A stretch of DNA of 64,000 nt from Maricaulis sp039978735 (GTDB lineage: Bacteria > Pseudomonadota > Alphaproteobacteria > Caulobacterales > Maricaulaceae): NCBI RefSeq assembly GCF_039978735.1, contig NZ_JBDWAS010000048.1, positions 4,571 to 68,570 of the forward strand, given 5' to 3'. The position numbers and the translations under genes were made by a program. The notes beneath the pieces were generated by a model that worked only from the letters and a program-made list of their open reading frames with translations, did not search any database and was not told where the DNA came from. Positions 29,594-36,512 of this stretch are shown here, piece by piece; the first letter of the stretch is position 1, and every line of letters starts with the position of its first letter.

Positions 29594-30573
29594 GGGGCTT
29601 CCTGCCGATCGAGCGCGGACGGGTTTACGCGCTCGATCCGGTTGGTCCAGATGCCGCCCGAATAGCCGTCCGGCAACGCATCGAGAGCATCCAGCGTATC
29701 GATACCGGTGGAGTTCATCGTCGCCCGGTCCAGATCGCCCATCATCCAGACAAGCGTGTTGGCATCCGCCATGCGCTGTTCAAGCCGCCGGGGCCAGCCC
29801 CAGGCGAGGCGGGCATAATTCTTCGGCAGCATCAGCACGGTGTTCCGGCAGGCCTGCGGGACGAAGCCGCTCCACCCCGTCAGCAGATAGCGCAGGGCGC
29901 AATCCTTCAGTCCTCGCCGGGACAGCTGGCGAATGCCCGGCTGCAGTTCCGCGAGGCGGGTCAGGGGGGCAGGCGCTCCCACGACGATCAGGCGTTCGGG
30001 GTCGATGCTCCGCGCATCCAGATAGGCCGCGAGGCGTTCAGCCTCCTGCGGGTCATTGCTCTTGATATTGATCACGAAACGGCGGCCCGGAAACGCGTCG
30101 AGAACCTCACCGAGCGACGGGATGAGGCCGATGCCGGTACCGCGGAGCGGGTAGGTCGCGCCGTCATCCGCCGTATAGCCCCAGCCCGCATCCAGCGCGC
30201 GGATTTCCGCCATGCTGTGCTCGCGTGTCACGCCATCGCCGTCAGTGCGGCAATCCAGCGTCCAGTCGTGAAAGACGGCAAACTCGTTGTCGGTGGTGGG
30301 GTGGATATCGATCTCGACGATCTCTGCGCCGGCGTCGAATGCGGCGCCGATCGCGGGGAGGGTGTTTTCGATGAAGGTGTGCGTGACCGGGGCGATGCGC
30401 GTGGCCGTGCAGTCCTGCGGCCCGACGCCGGTCGGGTTGAATGTCTGATGCACCCCGCGATGGGAAATGAAGTAGGGCTGGTCCGGTTCCGGCGCCAGCC
30501 AGGATGCGTTGCCCAGATAGGCGGCGAGCATCGTCGCACCGATCACGGCAACGGCAAGGCGGCCATATCGCAT
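29590..30573 (-). CDS. Glycerophosphodiester phosphodiesterase family protein
   Basis: A 327-residue protein with an N-terminal hydrophobic signal or anchor (RLAVAVIGATMLAAYLGNAS) and a GDPD TIM barrel: HRGVHQTFNPTG, ENTLPAIGAAFDAGAEIVEIDIHPTTD (read in parts; the HR..EN..EIDI metal/substrate residues), HDWTLDCRTDG, and further strands VINIKSNDPQEAERLA. It would release glycerol phosphate from deacylated phospholipids outside the cytoplasm. The start at 30573 has GAGGGGA upstream. The N-terminal sequence before it in the open frame is not protein-like. Divergent from the next gene. Confidence 0.88.
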   Translation of the reverse strand: MRYGRLAVAVIGATMLAAYLGNASWLAPEPDQPYFISHRGVHQTFNPTGVGPQDCTATRIAPVTHTFIENTLPAIGAAFDAGAEIVEIDIHPTTDNEFAVFHDWTLDCRTDGDGVTREHSMAEIRALDAGWGYTADDGATYPLRGTGIGLIPSLGEVLDAFPGRRFVINIKSNDPQEAERLAAYLDARSIDPERLIVVGAPAPLTRLAELQPGIRQLSRRGLKDCALRYLLTGWSGFVPQACRNTVLMLPKNYARLAWGWPRRLEQRMADANTLVWMMGDLDRATMNSTGIDTLDALDALPDGYSGGIWTNRIERVNPSALDRQEAP

Positions 30574-30740
30574 GAAAATCCCCTCGATCGTCTGTCCCTG
30601 AAGCGACGGTGGCGCGGAAATCGGGCCAATGCGCGGCTGAAAGCGGACGCGGCCGGGGCTTGAAGCCGGAATTTTCGGGGCCAGGGTGTCACAAAACGCC
30701 TCGCCCGTTCGTCTGGAACCCGAAAGCAAGGGAGTTCCAG

Positions 30741-31670
30741 ATGATCCAGCGCAGTCTTCTCTATCTCGGTGCCGTCTTCTATCTGCTCAATGGCGCCAGA
30801 ATGATCGCGGATCCGCAGGGGTTTTTCGACGGCACGGCGGGTGTCAGCGCGACCGGCGGATACAATATGCATTTCATCGTCGATATCGGATTTGCCTTTC
30901 TGGTCTCTGCCGGGGCGATGGCGGCCGGCGTCTGGCTGCGCCGCCGCAGCCTGATCCTGGCCGGGCTGGCCTGGCCGGTCCTGCATGCCGGCTTCCACCT
31001 GGCAGGCCTGACCATGCACGGCGCGGTGTCGCGCGCCGCCTGGGTGGTCGAGACCGGCGGTGTGATCCTGCCTGCGCTGATCCTGGTGTTTCTTGCGCTG
31101 CGGGCGCCGCTGGGCGGACTGGGGACGGGGATGCCGCGCCTCGTGCATGCGGGGCTGCGGCGGTTCGAGGCGCAGTGGTCCTACGATGCCGCCTACCTGC
31201 ACCGGCTTGTCGACACGGTGCCGGACAGTGTGCGCTTCCTGACGGCATTGCAGGACCTGTCCGGTCTTTCTTCCAGGCAAGCCCCGCCCGCGCTGCTTCA
31301 TGGCGCCTCACTGGCCGCGTCGCTGAATGAGGATTGCGGGCCGTGCGCGCAGATCACGATCGACAAGATCTGCGCCGATGGTGCCGACCCGGAAACGGTG
31401 CGTGCGCTCATCCGGCGGGATTTCGAGCGGGCTGATCCGGTCTCCGCGCTGGGCTTCTGCTATACGGCCGCGGTCCTGGCCGGTCAGGCGGAGGCGCTGG
31501 CGATGCACGACGAAATCGTCGAGCGCTACGGCAAGGCGGCGCTGTCGGAACTGGCGCTGGCAGTTGTGGTCTCGCGCACCTATCCGACGATGAAGAAGCT
31601 GACGGGCTTCGGCGCGGCCTGCCAGAAGCTTGACGTGGCTGGCCAGACGGAAACAGTGGCAGCCGCATGA
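30741..31670 (+). CDS. Membrane protein fused to an AhpD/CMD-like domain, partner of the downstream sigma factor
   Basis: About 309 residues. The first half is four hydrophobic helices (LLYLGAVFYLLNGARMIAD, FAFLVSAGAMAAGVWL, LAWPVLHAGFHLAGLTM, VILPALILVFLALRA), DUF4345/DoxX-like. The second half is soluble and has the carboxymuconolactone-decarboxylase/AhpD-type helix with a redox-like CxxC: NEDCGPCAQITIDKICADG, then ALIRRDFERADPVSALGFCYT. Its stop overlaps the next start (ATGA), so it is translated with the ECF41-type sigma factor. CMD proteins are one of the known gene partners of ECF41 sigma factors; the membrane fusion is unusual. GGGAG precedes the ATG. Confidence 0.7.
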   Translation: MIQRSLLYLGAVFYLLNGARMIADPQGFFDGTAGVSATGGYNMHFIVDIGFAFLVSAGAMAAGVWLRRRSLILAGLAWPVLHAGFHLAGLTMHGAVSRAAWVVETGGVILPALILVFLALRAPLGGLGTGMPRLVHAGLRRFEAQWSYDAAYLHRLVDTVPDSVRFLTALQDLSGLSSRQAPPALLHGASLAASLNEDCGPCAQITIDKICADGADPETVRALIRRDFERADPVSALGFCYTAAVLAGQAEALAMHDEIVERYGKAALSELALAVVVSRTYPTMKKLTGFGAACQKLDVAGQTETVAAA

Positions 31671-32542
31671 CCGCCCTTGAAACCGATCTGTCGGCCTTCC
31701 AGGCCGAACGTCCGCGTCTGATCTCGATCGCCTATCGCATGCTGGGCGAACGGGCGGCGGCCGAGGATGTGGTCCAGGATGTCTGGCTGCGCTGGGACCG
31801 TGCCGATACCGGCGATGTCGCCAATCCCCAGGCCTGGCTGACTGCTGCTACCACGCGGCTGGCGATCGATGCGCTGCGCAAGGCGCGGGTGCGCCGGGAG
31901 GCCTATACGGGCCCCTGGCTGCCCGAACCCTGGCTGCACGATCCTGCAGACGATCTGTTGGCGCGGATCGAGACGGCACAGCAGGCTGAACTGGCCCTCC
32001 TGTGGGCGATGGAGGCCCTGACACCGCGCGAGCGTGCGGCCTTCATTCTCCACGAGGCCTTCGACACCGGCTACGAGGCGCTCGCCGGGGTTCTGGATAC
32101 CTCGGAGGCGGCCTGCCGCCAGCTGGTTTCGCGCGCCCGGCGCAAGACGCGCGGCGGCCCGGCACGCGCGGGAAGCGCGCCGGAGGCCATCATGGAATTG
32201 CTGGCCGGCATCATGACGGCCTATGCCAGGGGCGATATCGGGCAGATCGCGGCGCTTCTGTCCGAGGATGTCGTTGCGATCAGCGATGGTGGCGGCAAGG
32301 CGCGGGCCGCCCTGCGTCCGCTCATGGGGGCGGCAGAGACCGCGCAGGTCATGCATGCCCTGGCGACGCGAAAACCGCCGGACCGGGTGCCGGATCTGGT
32401 CTGGATGAATGGCCGGCCCGCGATCGGTATTCTCGACGGGGGCGCGAGCGATTTCCTAATGACGGTCACACCGGCGGCGGACAATCCCTCCCGCATCGGC
32501 TGGATCTATGTGATGCGAAACCCGCTGAAACTGCCGCTCTAA
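31667..32542 (+). CDS. ECF41-type RNA polymerase sigma factor with C-terminal NTF2-like domain
   Basis: A 291-residue sigma factor. Sigma region 2 (RLISIAYRMLGERAAAEDVVQDVWLRW) and region 4 (ALTPRERAAFILHEAFDTGYEALAG, then SEAACRQLVSRARRK) are joined by the linker YTGPWLPEPW, the hallmark of the ECF41/SigJ group. The C-terminal SnoaL-like domain has DGGGK (ISDGGGKARAAL) and ends with NPLKL, the two conserved ECF41 motifs. In ECF41 proteins the C-terminal domain controls activity in place of an anti-sigma factor. Its usual target is its own CMD/oxidoreductase/epimerase partner gene, here the coupled upstream gene. Overlaps the convergent small gene by 4 bases. Confidence 0.9.
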   Translation: MTALETDLSAFQAERPRLISIAYRMLGERAAAEDVVQDVWLRWDRADTGDVANPQAWLTAATTRLAIDALRKARVRREAYTGPWLPEPWLHDPADDLLARIETAQQAELALLWAMEALTPRERAAFILHEAFDTGYEALAGVLDTSEAACRQLVSRARRKTRGGPARAGSAPEAIMELLAGIMTAYARGDIGQIAALLSEDVVAISDGGGKARAALRPLMGAAETAQVMHALATRKPPDRVPDLVWMNGRPAIGILDGGASDFLMTVTPAADNPSRIGWIYVMRNPLKLPL

Positions 32543-32949
32543 TTGGCCGTATTGCTCATGGTGCGGGCGGCGGCGAGCCAGGCCCGGGCCTGGGTTTCGT
32601 GCTGGAAGACGCGCTCTTCGGTGGTCAGCCTGTTGCGGCTGGCCAGCTCCCAGTAGGTCAGCGTGGCCTTGGAAAACGGGTCGTTGCAGACTATGGCAGC
32701 GCGCCGCTTGTGCGATGGCCTGGCATCGTCATTCTCGCGCATGGTCTCCATCATGCGGGTCACGGAATCGGCCCGGATATCGCTCAGCGAGACGTGATCG
32801 AGAATGGTCAGGAAGTCATAATCGTCCGACCAGCCGGGCTGGATCCGGGCCATGGCGAATACGGACAGGAGTTCATCGGGCGCAAGCTTCCCCGATATGC
32901 GGTAGACGCACAGACCGTTCTCGGCTTCGAAGTCGATGCTGAAATTCAC
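32539..32949 (-). CDS. Conserved hypothetical protein, STAS-like size
   Basis: A 136-residue soluble protein with alternating strands and helices: NFSIDFEAENGLCVYRISG, LTILDHVSLSDI, RAAIVCNDPFSKATLTYWELA, RVFQHETQARAWL. The pattern resembles proteins of the SpoIIAA-like/STAS kind that are common in marine alphaproteobacteria, but I do not recognise the family for certain. It has a normal ATG and good codon use, so it is probably real. It converges on the ECF41 gene with overlapping stops. Confidence 0.65.
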   Translation of the reverse strand: MNFSIDFEAENGLCVYRISGKLAPDELLSVFAMARIQPGWSDDYDFLTILDHVSLSDIRADSVTRMMETMRENDDARPSHKRRAAIVCNDPFSKATLTYWELASRNRLTTEERVFQHETQARAWLAAARTMSNTAN

Positions 32950-33035
32950 CCTGCGTCCCCGTGCCCGACAGCGGTCTGTCCTTTATGACAACTATTCGAG
33001 TATCGGCGCCGGGCGCCCAAAATCAAGGTCGCGTG

Positions 33036-33425
33036 TTACTCGTCGACGGTTTCCAGCGCTTCATCGAATTCTGCCTCGGGAACAACAGGCCGTGACATGG
33101 TGAAGCGGCCCGACCATCCGCGCGTGCGCCAGATGCCGGCAACCGTATTGCCATCGGGACTCAATTCGCCCGTATAGGCCACGGAATGGATAGCGCCACC
33201 GGTGCCGTCATACGTTTTGGTAAGCGAGACGATACCGTCCCTGCAGGCGCCCTGGACATGGGCAAACAGACGCGCTGCACCGGGCATCGCGAACGTGTTG
33301 GGCTCGTCGGTCCGGCCGGTCAGCAGGCCGCCGCGATCATCGATACTGGCGATGAAAGTCACAGGGGCTTCGCCGAGCGGATAGCCGTACTCGCCGAACC
33401 AGACCCCGGTCAGGTCGTTTGTCAT
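33036..33425 (-). CDS. Conserved hypothetical protein
   Basis: A 129-residue soluble protein with a beta-rich sequence (DLTGVWFGEYGYP, VTFIASIDDRGGLLTGRTDEPN, IHSVAYTGELSPDGNTVAGIWR). The repeated 'GxxxGxW' and short strands suggest a small beta-barrel of lipocalin-like size, as in some alphaproteobacterial unannotated proteins. No signal peptide. The start at 33425 has no strong ribosome site; the open frame extends 21 codons further. Function unknown. Confidence 0.6.
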   Translation of the reverse strand: MTNDLTGVWFGEYGYPLGEAPVTFIASIDDRGGLLTGRTDEPNTFAMPGAARLFAHVQGACRDGIVSLTKTYDGTGGAIHSVAYTGELSPDGNTVAGIWRTRGWSGRFTMSRPVVPEAEFDEALETVDE

Positions 33426-33486
33426 CTTGGTCCCTTGCACGGCCCAGTGGTGTCGGTTGAGACCGCACCCGTCAAGGGGAGGACAC

Positions 33487-33517
33487 AAAAAAGGGCGAAG
33501 CCGCAGGCTCCGCCCTT
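33487..33517 (-). terminator. Intrinsic terminator downstream of icd
   Basis: On the minus strand, stem AAGGGCGGAGCC / GGCTTCGCCCTT (one wobble pair) with a 3-base loop is followed by TTTTG. It lies 25 bases after the icd stop. Confidence 0.85.
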
Positions 33518-33541
33518 CATGAGGTTCGTCTGATCGAAGGA

Positions 33542-34765
33542 TCAGCCCCAGTTGGCCATGGCCTTCTGGAAGTTCTCGTCGACCTTGTCGAGGAAGCCCT
33601 CGGTGGACAGCCAGCCCTGCTGCTCGCCGACCAGGAGTGCGAGGTCCTTGGTCATGTAGCCGGCCTCGACGGTCTTGATGATCGTGTCTTCGAGCGTCTT
33701 GGCGAATTTCTGCAGGTCTTCATTGCCATCCATGCGGCCGCGATGGGTCAGGCCCTGCGTCCAGGCAAAGATCGAGGCGATCGAGTTGGTCGAGGTCTGC
33801 TCGCCGCGCTGGTGCTGGCGGTAGTGACGCGTGACGGTGCCGTGCGCAGCTTCCGCTTCCACCGTCTTGCCGTCCGGCGACATCAGCACCGACGTCATCA
33901 GGCCGAGCGAGCCGAAACCCTGGGCGACGGTGTCGGACTGCACGTCGCCATCATAGTTCTTGCAGGCCCACACGAAACCACCGGACCACTTCATGGCCGC
34001 GGCGACCATGTCGTCGATCAGGCGGTGCTCGTAGGAGATGCCCTTGGACTGGAAGGCGTCCTTGAACTCGGCGTCGAAGATTTCCTGGAACAGGTCCTTG
34101 AAGCGGCCGTCATAGGCCTTGAGGATCGTGTTCTTGGTCGACAGGTAGACCGGCCAGCCGCGCTGCAGGCCGTAATTGAACGAGGCGCGCGCGAAGTCAC
34201 GGATCGACTCGTCCAGATTGTACATGCCCATGGCAACGCCGGCGCCCGGGAAGTTGAACACTTCGTACTCGACCGGCTCGCCACCGTCTTCCGGCGTGAA
34301 GGTCATCGTCAGGCGGCCCTTGCCGGGAACCAGGAAGTCGGTCGCCTTGTACTGGTCGCCGAAAGCGTGGCGGCCGATCACCATCGGCTGTTGCCAGCCC
34401 GGCACCAGGCGCGGAATGTTGGAAATCACGATCGGCTCGCGGAAGACAACGCCGCCGAGGATGTTGCGGATCGTGCCGTTCGGCGAGCGCCACATCTTCT
34501 TCAGGCCGAATTCCTCAACGCGGGCTTCGTCCGGCGTGATCGTGGCGCACTTGACGCCGACACCGTATTCCTTGATCGCGTTGGCGGCGTCGATGGTGAT
34601 CTGGTCGTCCGTCTCGTCACGCTTGGTGACCGAGAGGTCGTAGTATTTCAGATCAATGTCGAGATAGGGCAGGATCAGCTTGTCCTTGATCATCTGCCAG
34701 ATAATGCGGGTCATCTCGTCGCCGTCGAGCTCGACGACCGGGGTATCGACTTTGATCTTCGCCAT
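33542..34765 (-). CDS. icd: NADP-dependent isocitrate dehydrogenase
   Basis: TCA-cycle enzyme converting isocitrate to 2-oxoglutarate and CO2 with NADP. At 407 residues and with MAKIKVDTPVVELDGDEMTRIIW at the N-terminus, it is the homodimeric eukaryotic-like (type II) IDH common in alphaproteobacteria. Conserved parts include KCATITPDEARVEEF, SPNGTIRNILGG, and NYDGDVQSDTVAQGFGSLG with the metal-binding Asp residues, then EAAHGTVTRHYR. The start at 34765 begins the normal sequence; the upstream open frame is not protein-like. It is divergent from the next gene and has a clear terminator. Confidence 0.97.
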   Translation of the reverse strand: MAKIKVDTPVVELDGDEMTRIIWQMIKDKLILPYLDIDLKYYDLSVTKRDETDDQITIDAANAIKEYGVGVKCATITPDEARVEEFGLKKMWRSPNGTIRNILGGVVFREPIVISNIPRLVPGWQQPMVIGRHAFGDQYKATDFLVPGKGRLTMTFTPEDGGEPVEYEVFNFPGAGVAMGMYNLDESIRDFARASFNYGLQRGWPVYLSTKNTILKAYDGRFKDLFQEIFDAEFKDAFQSKGISYEHRLIDDMVAAAMKWSGGFVWACKNYDGDVQSDTVAQGFGSLGLMTSVLMSPDGKTVEAEAAHGTVTRHYRQHQRGEQTSTNSIASIFAWTQGLTHRGRMDGNEDLQKFAKTLEDTIIKTVEAGYMTKDLALLVGEQQGWLSTEGFLDKVDENFQKAMANWG

Positions 34766-34971
34766 GGGTGTTCTGCTTTCTTTTCGGACGTACGGGAGGT
34801 GCGCCCGCGAGCGCACGAAAGAATTTGCGCGCTCTCTAGCATCGGTCATTGAGTCAAGGAAGGCCCGGCCTGAAAAAGCGCGCGCCTGTCCGCCACCGTA
34901 ACTTTCTCTCAGTCCTCGAACATTGTTAACTGCCACTGGCGCCGGGGGGCGTATCGGCACGGGGACATATC

Positions 34972-36411
34972 ATGACAGTCATTCGGATCGGGTTCGCGCT
35001 GGCGCTCGCCATGATCGCTTCGGCCTGTGACGGTGCGGGCGGCGCTCCGGCGGATAGCGCGGCCCTGATCGAGGGCACCGGTGTGACCGCAACGGTTTCG
35101 GAACGGGCCGATGGCCGTTTCGATGTCGACTATGTCTTTGCGGCGCCGCAGACCGCCATGATCTTCAGCCGGTCCACGGGCGATTATCGCGTAGGCGCCT
35201 GGGAGGTCGCGGGAGAGGGGGCACGTCTCGATCGCCTCAACGGTTTCGATACGCTGGTATTCGATGCGCCCGTATCCCGGGTTTCGCTGGTTGCCGAGCC
35301 GCGCTTCGTCAATCCGGAGGGCGATTACAGCCCCTTCGTCGACTTCTCCGATGGCGGTCTTGCCCTGTTCACCGGCCAGTTCGACCTGATGCCCGTGGCC
35401 GACGCCGATGCGGCTGCGGCGCTGGAAGGCCGTCTCGACCGCTGGCGCGGCGACCAGCCCGTGCTCGGTGTCCGGGTCCGCTCCGGCCGGCGGATGGTGT
35501 TCGAGGGAGCTGTGCGCGAGGGCGCGATAGAAGACGTGTCGCTCGGCGGCGGGAGTTTCGTCTATCTCGGCGATGGCGAGATCGTTGAGGGCCGCAGCTA
35601 TATCGGCGTCATCGACCGGGGCCTGCCGGACTGGGTGCTTGCATCCATCGATCGGGACATGGAGGCGATTTTCGATCTCTATGAAACGCGCTGGCAGCGT
35701 CCGCTGGAAGAGCGCGCCGTGCTCTATTTCGCCTTTGGCGGCTACGACAATCCGGGTTTTTCCAACAAGGGCGGGGTCTCCGGATCGGTGATCATGCTGG
35801 ACACGTCCGGTGAGGCGATGCGAACGGAATCGCCGCGCCTGCGCAACTATCTCAACTGGTTTTTCGCCCATGAAGTGGCGCACCAGTTCCAGAATGCCAG
35901 CGGCGCCCGCAATGGCGATATGGCGGACAGCTGGATCCACGAAGGCGGCGCCAACACGATGGCGAATGCGCTGGTTGCTGGCATGACCGGCGATCCGCAG
36001 GCCTATCTCGATGCTGCCTATGCCCGGGCCTGGACGGACTGTCTTCCTGCGCTGCAGGACGGTCCGCTGCGCGGTGCAGGCGCGCGCGGCTATTTCGGCG
36101 CATATTACGACTGCGGGTCCCTGGTCTCGCTGATCGCCGAGGCCGGGGCACCGAACGGGGACATCTATGCGATATGGCAGGCGATGCAGTCCGCCGCACT
36201 CGACATGGACGAGCCGGTCAGCGCCGATCTCTTCTTCGCGGCCATGTCGGGCTTGGGGGCGGATCCGGACCTTGTCCGGCAATTGCGCCGGATCGTGATC
36301 GAGGGCGTCGTCGATCCGGCCGGCGAACTGCGTGCGGCGATGGCAATGACGCCTTTGTCTCCTGAGTTTGACGAGGCCGGCCAGCTGACCGGCTTCGGCG
36401 CGCAGAACTAG
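34972..36411 (+). CDS. Lipoprotein with HExxH motif, putative zinc metallopeptidase
   Basis: A 479-residue lipoprotein (signal VIRIGFALALAMIASAC, lipobox Cys). The central part carries HEVAHQFQNASG at about residues 300-304 for the HExxH zinc motif, followed about 25 residues on by WIHEGGANTMA, whose Glu could complete a gluzincin site as in the M1 clan. The N-terminal 200 residues are beta-rich. I do not recognise a named family. It ends at the TAG inside a palindromic repeat and is convergent with the GT-C-like gene. Likely anchored to the periplasmic face of a membrane. Confidence 0.7.
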   Translation: MTVIRIGFALALAMIASACDGAGGAPADSAALIEGTGVTATVSERADGRFDVDYVFAAPQTAMIFSRSTGDYRVGAWEVAGEGARLDRLNGFDTLVFDAPVSRVSLVAEPRFVNPEGDYSPFVDFSDGGLALFTGQFDLMPVADADAAAALEGRLDRWRGDQPVLGVRVRSGRRMVFEGAVREGAIEDVSLGGGSFVYLGDGEIVEGRSYIGVIDRGLPDWVLASIDRDMEAIFDLYETRWQRPLEERAVLYFAFGGYDNPGFSNKGGVSGSVIMLDTSGEAMRTESPRLRNYLNWFFAHEVAHQFQNASGARNGDMADSWIHEGGANTMANALVAGMTGDPQAYLDAAYARAWTDCLPALQDGPLRGAGARGYFGAYYDCGSLVSLIAEAGAPNGDIYAIWQAMQSAALDMDEPVSADLFFAAMSGLGADPDLVRQLRRIVIEGVVDPAGELRAAMAMTPLSPEFDEAGQLTGFGAQN

Positions 36412-36512
36412 AGCAGGATCGTTTCCTGCGGAACCGCCCCTGCCCCAGAATCCTGGGTGGTCGCGTGATCGAACCGGTGAACCGGTCACCACTTCACCTG
36501 ATCACGCTCTAG
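36408..36512. repeat. Palindromic repeat element ending both convergent genes
   Basis: A 105-base element with matching ends CTAGAGCAGGATC (36408 onward) and, inverted, CTAGAGCGTGATC (ending 36512). It has internal hairpins: GCAGGA/TCCTGC, CCCAG/CTGGG and GCGTGATC/GATCACGC around ACCGGT units. Similar palindromes with TAGAGC ends are scattered in alphaproteobacterial genomes. The end CTAG motifs supply the TAG stops of the left gene (36409-36411) and of the right, minus-strand gene (36509-36511). Confidence 0.7.
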
